Of a stretch of DNA of 7,901 bases, positions 1 to 5,924 are shown one piece after another. The DNA is from Lonsdalea britannica (GTDB taxonomy: Bacteria > Pseudomonadota > Gammaproteobacteria > Enterobacterales > Enterobacteriaceae), in NCBI RefSeq assembly GCF_946477055.1, contig NZ_CAMKXG010000169.1, positions 1 through 7,901 of the forward strand, given 5' to 3'. Position 1 is the stretch's first letter, and every line of letters begins with the position of its first letter. The notes beneath the pieces were generated by a model. The model worked only from the letters and a program-made list of their open reading frames with translations, had not been told where the DNA came from and did no database searches. Both the position numbers and the translations under genes were made by a program.

Positions 1-864
1 CTGGACCGTCTTTCCAACGGCCGCGCGTTGTTCAATTTGGTGACCGGCGGCGATCTCGACGAGCTGGCCGCCGAGGGTCTGTTCCTCAATCACGAAGAGA
101 GATATGAAGCATCCGCCGAGTTCACCCATATCTGGCGGCGGGTACTGGAAGGTGAGACCGTGGATTTCGACGGCAAGCATATTCAGGTTAAAGGCGCCCG
201 GCTGATCTTCCCGCCCGTGCAACAGCCAAGGCCGCCGCTGTACTTTGGCGGGTCCTCCGACGCCGCACAGGATCTGGCGGCCGAGCAAGTCGAACTCTAT
301 CTCACCTGGGGAGAACCCCCGGCGCAGGTCAAAGAGAAAATCGAACAGGTGCGCGCCAAAGCCGCGGCCCAAGGCCGCACGGTGCGTTTCGGCATTCGTC
401 TGCATGTGATTGTTCGGGAAACCACACGCGAGGCCTGGCAAGCGGCAGACCGACTGATCTCCCAGTTGGATGACGACACCATCGCCAAGGCCCAGCAAGC
501 GCTGGGACGTTACGATTCTGTCGGCCAACAACGTATGCTCGCCCTGCACGGCGGTAAACGCGACAAACTGGAGATCAGCCCTAATCTCTGGGCGGGCGTG
601 GGATTGGTGCGCGGCGGCGCGGGGACGGCGCTGGTGGGCGAGCCGGAGACGGTTGCAGAGCGCATTCAGGAGTACGCGGCCCTCGGTATCGACACGTTTA
701 TTCTGTCCGGCTACCCGCATCTGGAAGAAGCCTACCGCGTGGCGGAGCTGCTGTTCCCCCATCTGGACGTGGCGGTCCCCGATGTGCCTGCGCACCGAAC
801 GTTGCCCGCGCTGGGCGAAGTGATCGGCAATAACTATGTGCCACTTCAGGCCGCGCAAAGCTAA
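1..864 (+). CDS. ssuD: Alkanesulfonate monooxygenase, FMNH2-dependent (3' part only)
   Basis: This flavin-dependent monooxygenase of the bacterial luciferase-like family uses FMNH2, supplied by the reductase SsuE, and O2 to split alkanesulfonates into an aldehyde and sulfite, giving the cell sulfur in the cytoplasm. The reading frame is open from base 1, so the gene enters from the left. The 287 residues seen match about residues 94 to 380 of the E. coli enzyme, so roughly the first quarter is missing. The TTG at base 28 is internal (it encodes the Leu in RALFNL) and is not a start. Using that offset, catalytic residues fall where expected: Arg226 and His228 (in FGIRLHV, bases 397-405), Arg297 (in [10 protein letters not shown]) and Tyr331 (in [10 protein letters not shown]). 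Cys54 lies outside the window. ssuC begins 9 bases after the stop, as in the ssuEADCB operon. The last 25 residues or so diverge from E. coli, which is usual for this tail. Identification is very secure. Confidence 0.97.
   Translation: MDRLSNGRALFNLVTGGDLDELAAEGLFLNHEERYEASAEFTHIWRRVLEGETVDFDGKHIQVKGARLIFPPVQQPRPPLYFGGSSDAAQDLAAEQVELYLTWGEPPAQVKEKIEQVRAKAAAQGRTVRFGIRLHVIVRETTREAWQAADRLISQLDDDTIAKAQQALGRYDSVGQQRMLALHGGKRDKLEISPNLWAGVGLVRGGAGTALVGEPETVAERIQEYAALGIDTFILSGYPHLEEAYRVAELLFPHLDVAVPDVPAHRTLPALGEVIGNNYVPLQAAQS
630..637 (+). other. Chi-like octamer GCTGGTGG in ssuD
   Basis: An exact copy of the E. coli Chi octamer, the RecBCD recombination signal, lies inside ssuD. Such octamers are common in enterobacterial coding sequence, so it may be a chance occurrence. 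A second copy on the same strand lies at 933-940. Confidence 0.4.
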
Positions 865-873
865 GGATCGCTC

Positions 874-1665
874 ATGAAAACGCTATGGCGACAGGCGGCC
901 TATCGACTCACGCCCTGGGCGCTACCGCTTTTGCTGGTGGTCGTCTGGCAAATGGCGTCGCAAACCGGCTGGCTGTCCACCCGAATTTTGCCCTCTCCCG
1001 AAGCCATCGTCGCCGCCTTTTGGCGGCTGACCGTCAGCGGCGAGCTGTGGCAACATCTGGCGATCAGCACCTGGCGCGCGTTGATCGGTTTCGCCATCGG
1101 CGGATCGCTAGGCCTGCTGCTCGGCTTTATTTCCGGACTTTCCCGCACGGGCGAACGTCTACTGGATACCTCTGTCCAGATGCTGCGCAATATTCCACAT
1201 TTGGCGCTGATTCCGCTGGTGATCCTGTGGTTTGGCATCGAAGAAAGCGCCAAAATCTTTTTAGTCGCACTGGGCACCCTGTTTCCTATTTATCTCAACA
1301 CCTATCACGGCATCCGTAATCTTGATCGCGGTTTGCTGGAAATGGCGCGCAGCTATGGATTGTCGGGATTCAGCCTGTTTCGGCAGGTCGTGCTGCCCGG
1401 CGCGCTGCCTTCCATCATGGTCGGCGTCCGATTCGCGTTAGGGCTGATGTGGCTGACGCTGATTGTGGCGGAGACCATTTCAGCCAGCTCGGGAATTGGT
1501 TACCTGGCGATGAATGCCCGCGAGTTTCTCCAGACCGATGTCGTGGTGGTCGCCATTATTCTCTATGCCTGCCTGGGCAAGCTGGCTGACGTCAGCACCG
1601 TATTGTTGGAGCGCGTCTGGCTACGCTGGCACCCCGCCTATCAATCTAAGGAGGAACCTGCATGA
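874..1665 (+). CDS. ssuC: Alkanesulfonate ABC transporter permease SsuC
   Basis: This is the inner-membrane permease of the SsuABC importer; it probably works as a homodimer with two SsuB ATPases and receives sulfonates from periplasmic SsuA. It has 263 residues, the same length as E. coli SsuC. Hydrophobic segments lie near residues 12-29, 68-89, 104-120, 126-142, 181-203 and 222-239, giving about six membrane spans. The cytoplasmic EAA loop that docks onto the ATPase is at residues 156-179, reading [10 protein letters not shown] followed by VVLPGALP, with the family's conserved glycine and LP. The ATG at 874 is chosen because AAGGA (863-867), overlapping the ssuD stop, lies 6 bases ahead and the length fits. 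The end overlaps the ssuB start by four bases (ATGA), so translation of the two is probably coupled. The family also includes nitrate and taurine permeases; the ssuD and ssuB neighbours settle the sulfonate role. Confidence 0.96.
   Translation: MKTLWRQAAYRLTPWALPLLLVVVWQMASQTGWLSTRILPSPEAIVAAFWRLTVSGELWQHLAISTWRALIGFAIGGSLGLLLGFISGLSRTGERLLDTSVQMLRNIPHLALIPLVILWFGIEESAKIFLVALGTLFPIYLNTYHGIRNLDRGLLEMARSYGLSGFSLFRQVVLPGALPSIMVGVRFALGLMWLTLIVAETISASSGIGYLAMNAREFLQTDVVVVAIILYACLGKLADVSTVLLERVWLRWHPAYQSKEEPA
933..940 (+). other. Chi-like octamer GCTGGTGG in ssuC
   Basis: Second exact Chi octamer, in the same orientation as the copy at 630-637 and about 300 bases away. It falls in the codons for the first membrane span of SsuC, where Leu-Val-Val codons readily produce this string, so selection for Chi cannot be claimed. 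Confidence 0.4.
1647..1654 (+). promoter_or_regulatory. Ribosome binding site of ssuB
   Basis: TAAGGAGG, a full match to the anti-Shine-Dalgarno core, sits inside the last codons of ssuC and 7 bases before the ATG at 1662. It fixes the ssuB start and suggests strong ssuB initiation in addition to coupling through the ATGA overlap. Confidence 0.9.
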
Positions 1666-2456
1666 ATCTTACTTCGCTATCCTCACCGGCGCGTCTTAAC
1701 GCAGGTATGCCGCTGTTAATCAATGGCGTGAGCAAACGTTACGGCCAACGCACTATCCTGCAGGATATTCAGCTGCCTATCCCGGCGGGTCAGTTTGTCG
1801 CCGTCGTTGGCCGCAGCGGATGCGGTAAAAGTACTCTGCTGCGCCTGCTCGCCGGACTGGAAACCGTCTCATCCGGAGAACTTCTGGCCGGCAGCGCTCC
1901 GTTAAGCCAATCTCGGTCCGATACCCGGCTGATGTTTCAGGAGGCTCGCCTGCTTCCCTGGAAGAAAGTGATTGATAATGTAGGGCTGGGGCTGCTGGGT
2001 GAATGGCGCACTGCTGCACAGGATGCGCTGGCGGCCGTGGGACTGGCCTCGCGTGCAAACGAATGGCCAGCCGCCCTTTCCGGCGGACAAAAACAGCGTG
2101 TGGCGCTGGCTCGCGCATTGATCCACCGCCCCGGTCTACTGCTGCTGGATGAACCGCTGGGCGCGCTGGATGCGTTAACGCGTATTGAAATGCAGAGACT
2201 GATCGAATCACTCTGGCTGGAACAAGGTTTTACCGTCCTGCTGGTCACCCATGACGTCAGCGAAGCGGTCGCACTGGCAGACCGCGTTATCTTGATTGAG
2301 GAATGCAAGATCGGTCTGGATATTATGGTCGATCAACCGCGTCCTCGGCGCCGGGGCTCGGCGAAACTGGCCGAGCTGGAAGCTAGCGTGTTGGAGCGCA
2401 TTCTGACCCCCGCCAAACACGAGCATCACGCATCTTTGACTCGGGCCGCATTCTAG
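1662..2456 (+). CDS. ssuB: Alkanesulfonate ABC transporter ATP-binding protein SsuB
   Basis: This is the ATPase that powers sulfonate import through SsuC. All ABC motifs are intact: Walker [10 protein letters not shown] (residues 50-58), Q-loop Gln93 in [10 protein letters not shown], signature LSGGQ (139-143), Walker B LLLLDE (159-164), D-loop GALD (167-170) and the switch His197 in [10 protein letters not shown]. The protein has 264 residues against about 255 in E. coli. The difference is a few extra residues at the N terminus, before the ARLN-G-PLLIN segment, and a divergent C-terminal tail. The start is fixed by the strong site TAAGGAGG and by the overlap with ssuC. It is the last gene of the ssu operon here, and a hairpin follows about 20 bases after the stop. 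TauB and other nitrate/sulfonate/taurine-class ATPases are the nearest alternatives, but position and sequence favour SsuB strongly. Confidence 0.96.
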   Translation: MNLTSLSSPARLNAGMPLLINGVSKRYGQRTILQDIQLPIPAGQFVAVVGRSGCGKSTLLRLLAGLETVSSGELLAGSAPLSQSRSDTRLMFQEARLLPWKKVIDNVGLGLLGEWRTAAQDALAAVGLASRANEWPAALSGGQKQRVALARALIHRPGLLLLDEPLGALDALTRIEMQRLIESLWLEQGFTVLLVTHDVSEAVALADRVILIEECKIGLDIMVDQPRPRRRGSAKLAELEASVLERILTPAKHEHHASLTRAAF

Positions 2457-2472
2457 TCTTTGTCATAAGACG

Positions 2473-2512
2473 AAAAAAACAGCCGCTCCCTTTGGCAGGC
2501 GAGCGGCTGTTT
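2473..2512 (-). terminator. Rho-independent terminator in the ssuB-pepN convergent spacer (probably bidirectional)
   Basis: A perfect 12-base inverted repeat, AAACAGCCGCTC (2477-2488) and GAGCGGCTGTTT (2501-2512), encloses a 12-base loop. On the minus strand the stem runs into seven T residues (complement of the A run at 2473-2479), which is a strong terminator for pepN read-through about 220 bases after the pepN stop. On the plus strand only three T residues follow, within the stem, so it would end the ssu transcript (stop at 2456) less efficiently. Its place between convergent genes supports use by both. Confidence 0.88.
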
Positions 2513-2669
2513 CAGAGTGACATAAACCGATATTTTTTCGTGCGAAGCGTCACTGTTTTTCATCATCGTCAAAACGTTGCGGTGCGTTAAAGCCCTGCTT
2601 TCGTGCTTCAACATTGCCTCGACTATCCTGCGATGAAACGCCCCTCGCCTTTCTGTGATAATCCTTTAC

Positions 2670-2697
2670 GCGTCGCCAGTTTAGATGACGGCGACGC
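2670..2697. repeat. GC-rich inverted repeat near the 3' end of pepN
   Basis: GCGTCGCC (2670-2677) and GGCGACGC (2690-2697) form a perfect 8-base stem with a 12-base loop, starting 35 bases past the pepN stop on the minus strand. Neither strand has a T tract after it, so it is not a classical terminator. It could be a stability structure in the pepN mRNA tail. Confidence 0.5.
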
Positions 2698-2732
2698 CAG
2701 CGATAGGCTTGGGGCGACGATTACATAAACGC

Positions 2733-5348
2733 TTAGGCTTCTAATGCCTTCGTGATCTTCTCGAACAAGTCTCCCGACAAATTAGGCAACACTTTCAGCG
2801 TTTCGAGCGCTTTGCGCATCTGTTCCTGACGCCCGTGATCGTAGCGTTTCAAGCGGATCAACGGCTCGATTAAACGGGCGGCGACCTGCGGATTACGCGT
2901 ATTGAGATCGACCAGCATTTCTGTCAGGAAACGGTAGCCGCTGCCGTCAGAAGCATGGAATGCCGCTGGGTTGGCTGAGGTAAAGGCACCCACTAATGAC
3001 CGCAAACGGTTCGGGTTGTTCAAGCTGAAAGAGCGGTGTTTCAACAGCGCTCGAACACGATCAAGGACGTCGGTTTCTGGGCTGGTCGCCTGAAGCGTAA
3101 ACCATTTATCCATGACCAGACCATCCTGATGCCAGCGTTCGTCGAATGACGCCAGCAGCGCATCGCGGCATGGCAATAACGCGCTCACCGCCGCCGACAA
3201 CGCTGCCAGAGAATCTGTCATATTGTCGGCCTGTTCGAACTGACGGCTCACCAGCGTGTCCGCCTGCTGTTCGTCGCCAAACGCCAGATAGTGCAGGCAC
3301 ACATTACGCAGCGCGCGTTTCCCCATGTCGTCCTGATCGACGCGATAAGCCGGCGTCTGATTGTCGCGATACACCGCCAGCAGCTCGTCTGCCATTTCCT
3401 GCGCCAGCGTTTGGGTCAACGCGTGACGAACGGCGGAAATCGCTTCAGGATCGATGATATCGAACAGTTCCGCGATTTCATTTTCGCTAGGCAGCGACAG
3501 GATCTGCGAGGCCAGCATCGGGTCCAGCGAATCATCCAACAAAACGCCGCGGAAAGCGTCAACCACATGCAACGGCAGCGATAACGGCTGTTTCTGTTGA
3601 TAGCGCGCTACGTTTAGACGGATGTGGCTAGCCAGCAGACTTTGCGCCGCATCCCAGCGCGAAAAGGCGTTGCGCGCGTGACGCATCAGGAAGGTCAGTT
3701 GCTCGTCGCCCCAGCTGTAGTTGACTTTCACCGGCGCTGAAAACTCTCTTAATAGAGAAGGCACCGGCTGACATGGCACCTGCTCGAACACAAACGTCTG
3801 CTCGGGTTCGGTCACGCTGAGCACGGAACCGACTGACTGACCATTTTGCACCAGCGGAATCGGCTGACCTTCGTGGTCGTACAGTTCGATATCCAGCGGG
3901 ATATGCAACGGCTGTTTACGCAGCTTGTCATGACCGACCGGCGTGTTTTGTGTAACCTGCAAACGATATTGCTCATTCGCCGCATCGTAGTCGTCCTGGA
4001 TCGTCAGCACAGGTGTTCCGGACTGGCTATACCAGCGACGGAACTGCGTCAGATCGATGCCAGACGCATCTTCCATCGCCTGAACAAAGTCGTCGCAGGT
4101 TGCGGCGCTGCCGTCATGACGGTCGAAATACAGCCGCATCCCGGCCTGGAATTTCTCTTCTCCCAACAACGTATGCATCATGCGAATAACCTCAGACCCT
4201 TTTTCGTAAACCGTCAGGGTATAGAAGTTATTCATCTCAATGACCTGATCCGGTCGAATAGGATGCGACATTGGGCTGGCGTCCTCGGCGAACTGTGCGC
4301 CGCGCATGACGCGAACGTTGTCGATCCGGTTAGCCGGACGCGACCCCCGGTCGGAGCTGAACTCCTGATCGCGGAAGACCGTCAGGCCCTCTTTGAGGCT
4401 GAGTTGGAACCAGTCGCGGCAGGTGACGCGGTTGCCGGTCCAGTTGTGGAAATACTCGTGTCCGATCACCGCTTCTATATTGAGATAATCTTTATCGGTT
4501 GCGGTTTCCGCTTTAGCCAGAACGTACTTGGAATTGAAGACGTTCAGTCCTTTGTTTTCCATCGCCCCCATATTGAAGAAGTCGACGGCGACGATCATAT
4601 AAATATCGAGGTCGTACTCCAGACCAAAACGCGTTTCGTCCCACTTCATTGCATTTTTGAGCGACGTCATGGCCCAATCGGCACGATCGAGATTACCGCG
4701 GTCGACGTACAGTTCCAGCGCGACGTCTTTGCCGCTACGCGTGGTAAACGTGTCGCGTAAAACGTCAAAATCGCCCGCCACCAAGGCAAAGAGATAACAA
4801 GGTTTGGGGAACGGGTCCTGCCATTCAACCCAATGACGGTTATCGGCGAGTTCGCCCTGCGCGACGCGGTTGCCGTTCGACAACAGGTAGGGATAACGAT
4901 TTTTATCAGCCGTGATTCGGGTGGTGAAACGCGCCAGTACATCGGGACGGTCAAGGTAATAGGTGATGTGGCGGAAACCTTCGGCCTCGCATTGAGTACA
5001 CAACGCATCGCCGGACTGATACAGCCCTTCCAGCGCGCTGTTGGCCGCCGGGTTGATTTCCGTTTCAATCTGCAACGCGAATTTGGCTGGCAGCCCGTTG
5101 AGTTCCAGGCCATCGGGAAGCTGTTGATACTCTGTCCACCGTTGACCGTCCACCAGAATATCGATCAGGTGCAATCCTTCACCGTCCAGCCGCAAAGGCG
5201 CGCCGGTTTCGCCCTGCAAAATAACCTGACTGGTAGCGACCACTCGCGTTTTATCCGGGCCCAGATCGAAATCTAATGCAATATCGGTGATGGTGTAGTC
5301 CGGCGCGCGGTAGTCGTGCCGGTATTTTACTTGGGGTTGCTGGCTCAT
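2733..5348 (-). CDS. pepN: Aminopeptidase N (M1 family zinc metallopeptidase)
   Basis: This broad-specificity cytosolic aminopeptidase removes N-terminal residues from peptides late in protein turnover. The 871 residues (E. coli 870) align to the E. coli enzyme in the same numbering. Visible catalytic features are the GAMEN exopeptidase motif (261-265) with Glu264, Met260 just before it, the zinc site HEYFH (His297, Glu298 as base, His301) with Glu320 as third ligand, and Tyr381 stabilising the transition state. By analogy with the E. coli structure the domains are an N-terminal beta domain (about 1-193), a thermolysin-like catalytic domain (194-444), a small beta domain (445-546) and a C-terminal alpha-helical domain. 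There is no signal peptide. The start ATG (5348-5346) has AAGG 9 bases upstream. It is transcribed alone, divergent from pncB and convergent with ssuB. Nothing is missing or broken. Confidence 0.98.
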   Translation of the reverse strand: MSQQPQVKYRHDYRAPDYTITDIALDFDLGPDKTRVVATSQVILQGETGAPLRLDGEGLHLIDILVDGQRWTEYQQLPDGLELNGLPAKFALQIETEINPAANSALEGLYQSGDALCTQCEAEGFRHITYYLDRPDVLARFTTRITADKNRYPYLLSNGNRVAQGELADNRHWVEWQDPFPKPCYLFALVAGDFDVLRDTFTTRSGKDVALELYVDRGNLDRADWAMTSLKNAMKWDETRFGLEYDLDIYMIVAVDFFNMGAMENKGLNVFNSKYVLAKAETATDKDYLNIEAVIGHEYFHNWTGNRVTCRDWFQLSLKEGLTVFRDQEFSSDRGSRPANRIDNVRVMRGAQFAEDASPMSHPIRPDQVIEMNNFYTLTVYEKGSEVIRMMHTLLGEEKFQAGMRLYFDRHDGSAATCDDFVQAMEDASGIDLTQFRRWYSQSGTPVLTIQDDYDAANEQYRLQVTQNTPVGHDKLRKQPLHIPLDIELYDHEGQPIPLVQNGQSVGSVLSVTEPEQTFVFEQVPCQPVPSLLREFSAPVKVNYSWGDEQLTFLMRHARNAFSRWDAAQSLLASHIRLNVARYQQKQPLSLPLHVVDAFRGVLLDDSLDPMLASQILSLPSENEIAELFDIIDPEAISAVRHALTQTLAQEMADELLAVYRDNQTPAYRVDQDDMGKRALRNVCLHYLAFGDEQQADTLVSRQFEQADNMTDSLAALSAAVSALLPCRDALLASFDERWHQDGLVMDKWFTLQATSPETDVLDRVRALLKHRSFSLNNPNRLRSLVGAFTSANPAAFHASDGSGYRFLTEMLVDLNTRNPQVAARLIEPLIRLKRYDHGRQEQMRKALETLKVLPNLSGDLFEKITKALEA

Positions 5349-5354
5349 AAATCG

Positions 5355-5453
5355 TTACCTTAGTGACGGACAGTAATGGCGACAGGTCATGCAATCAGGC
5401 CCGCCGGCGTTCAGAAGCGCCATTTCAATAAGGACGCTTGTTTTTCTCAGCAT
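5355..5453 (-). CDS. Doubtful short ORF in the pepN leader, cysteine-containing
   Basis: On the minus strand an ATG at 5453 opens a 32-codon frame ending in TAA at 5357-5355, only 6 bases before and in the same frame as the pepN ATG. A second in-frame ATG lies at 5423. The C-terminal part carries CMTCRHYC, a Cys-x2-Cys-x3-Cys pattern that could bind metal. The pepN ribosome site (TAAGGT) lies in its last codons, so coupling is conceivable. Against it, neither ATG has a recognisable Shine-Dalgarno sequence, late codons include rare ones (CTA, AGG), and the length is within chance. The antisense frame is also open. I do not recognise the peptide. Confidence 0.15.
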   Translation of the reverse strand: MLRKTSVLIEMALLNAGGPDCMTCRHYCPSLR

Positions 5454-5480
5454 GCGGCTGCGCTGTTCGACGGTGCGTAA
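5376..5480 (+). CDS. Doubtful short ORF antisense to the pepN leader
   Basis: ATG at 5376 to TAA at 5478-5480 encodes 34 residues, starting MATGHAIRPAG and ending ALFDGA. The only ribosome-site hint is GGA at 5368-5370. It occupies the complement of the minus-strand short ORF in the same codon register, so at most one is likely to be real. No family is recognised, and it is probably chance. Confidence 0.1.
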   Translation: MATGHAIRPAGVQKRHFNKDACFSQHAAALFDGA

Positions 5481-5505
5481 ACTGAGTTAAACCACCGAGT
5501 CTTTC

Positions 5506-5534
5506 AATATAGACGTACCAACAGGCTAATTCAG
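5506..5534 (-). promoter_or_regulatory. Weak sigma70 promoter candidate for pepN
   Basis: On the minus strand TATATT (complement of 5506-5511) has five of six matches to the -10 box and lies 17 bases from CTGAAT (complement of 5529-5534), a poor -35 box with only TGA in place. Transcription would begin near base 5500, giving a pepN leader of about 150 bases. Other weak pairs exist upstream, so this is only a candidate. Confidence 0.25.
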
Positions 5535-5567
5535 TGTTTGATATTTCCCTTCGAACCGTCAAAACAA

Positions 5568-5588
5568 CGCATCAAAATGCGGTTTTTT
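5568..5588 (+). terminator. Small hairpin with T run in the pepN-pncB spacer
   Basis: CGCAT (5568-5572), loop CAAA, ATGCG (5577-5581), then G and six T residues (5583-5588). It looks like a short intrinsic terminator on the plus strand, although no plus-strand gene lies directly upstream. The five-base stem is weak. Confidence 0.3.
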
Positions 5589-5645
5589 CACACACAGATT
5601 CTTTATTGAACAAGCTGTTACCTCTATTAAAGGGATCTCGGTGAC

Positions 5646-5661
5646 GGAATGCAAACATTCC
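5646..5661. repeat. Perfect 16-base inverted repeat GGAATG-CAAA-CATTCC
   Basis: Two perfect 6-base arms (5646-5651 and 5656-5661) flank CAAA, about 50 bases before the candidate NadR site. It could be a binding site for a dimeric regulator or a small hairpin. I cannot assign a regulator. Confidence 0.35.
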
Positions 5662-5680
5662 CTATTTCTCGCTTCTGAAT

Positions 5681-5701
5681 CGTGCGCAACACGTTTTTTT
5701 T
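5681..5701 (+). terminator. Short stem followed by eight T residues upstream of pncB
   Basis: CGTG (5681-5684), loop CGCAA, CACG (5690-5693), then eight T residues (5694-5701). Only four base pairs form, so termination would be inefficient. It may instead be part of the AT-rich promoter DNA of pncB. Confidence 0.22.
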
Positions 5702-5709
5702 CAAATTTT

Positions 5710-5727
5710 TGTTTAGTATAAAAAACA
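5710..5727 (+). promoter_or_regulatory. Candidate NadR operator of pncB overlapping a TATAAA box
   Basis: TGTTTA (5710-5715), six bases, then AAAACA (5722-5727) matches the enterobacterial NadR operator TGTTTA-N6-TAAACA in 11 of 12 positions. NadR represses NAD-synthesis and salvage genes, including pncB in E. coli and Salmonella, when NAD is plentiful. The sequence TATAAA at 5717-5722 inside it could be the -10 box, so a bound repressor would block the promoter. No good -35 box lies 16-18 bases upstream (only T runs). The site is about 200 bases before the pncB ATG. Confidence 0.55.
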
Positions 5728-5905
5728 TTTGGTTTCAAACACTAATGTTAAAAACGGCAAAAAAATAAACACTTTATTTTCACAATCGCACATTTGAATC
5801 TCGCCTAAATCCGCCCGTTATGGTGATATAGCGCGAACAAACAGACGATTTTGGGAAGGTTCCGAGCCCTTCCGTCATCGTTTTAACCGCTTAACTGCGT
5901 TGAAC

Positions 5906-5910
5906 GAGGA
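5906..5910 (+). promoter_or_regulatory. Distant ribosome binding site of pncB
   Basis: GAGGA is the only purine-rich element before pncB, and it lies 14 bases from the ATG at 5925, longer than the usual 5 to 9. The ATG is nevertheless right: an in-frame stop TAA is at 5916-5918 and the N terminus matches the family. The spacing suggests modest translation. A mini frame ATG-CTG-TAA (5910-5918) lies between. Confidence 0.5.
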
Positions 5911-5924
5911 TGCTGTAACGCATT

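Larger units (their letters stand above)
5349..5924. other. Divergent pepN-pncB intergenic region (576 bases)
   Basis: No gene in this region is convincing. It has two halves. Bases 5349-5480 next to pepN are GC-richer and open in two antiparallel frames (short ORFs at 5355-5453 minus and 5376-5480 plus). Bases 5500-5800 are AT-rich, with runs of A and T typical of promoter DNA. Within it are a weak pepN promoter candidate (5506-5534), small inverted repeats at 5568-5581, 5646-5661 and 5681-5693, and a NadR-type operator candidate (5710-5727). From memory the spacer seems longer than its E. coli counterpart, but I cannot verify that. No tRNA, known small-RNA signature or insertion sequence end was recognised. 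Confidence 0.7.

Noticed and set aside
28..30. TTG as a start codon of a 278-residue protein
   Set aside because: The frame is open to base 1, and residues before the TTG (LDRLSNGRA) match SsuD, so the gene is cut by the window rather than starting here.
885..1319. A 144-codon plus-strand frame and a 125-codon minus-strand frame inside ssuC
   Set aside because: They are shadow frames. ssuC has the right length, membrane spans and EAA loop.
1777..2211. Minus-strand open frames across ssuB (144, 123 and 74 codons)
   Set aside because: All overlap an intact ABC ATPase whose motifs explain the sequence. None has a ribosome site or recognisable motifs.
2633..2728. A 31-codon plus-strand frame (MKRPSPFCDNP start) in the ssuB-pepN spacer
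   Set aside because: No ribosome site, it contains the GC-rich inverted repeat at 2670-2697, and it lies after the operon's hairpin. Chance is the better explanation.
3846..4760. A 304-codon plus-strand open frame antisense to pepN
   Set aside because: It begins at a TTG without a ribosome site, lies wholly inside pepN, which is intact and highly conserved, and its translation resembles no family I know. It is a by-product of pepN codon use.
5794..5824. TTGAAT / TATGGT as the pncB promoter
   Set aside because: The spacer would be 19 bases with imperfect boxes. The TATAAA overlapping the NadR-like site is a better candidate, although also unproven.
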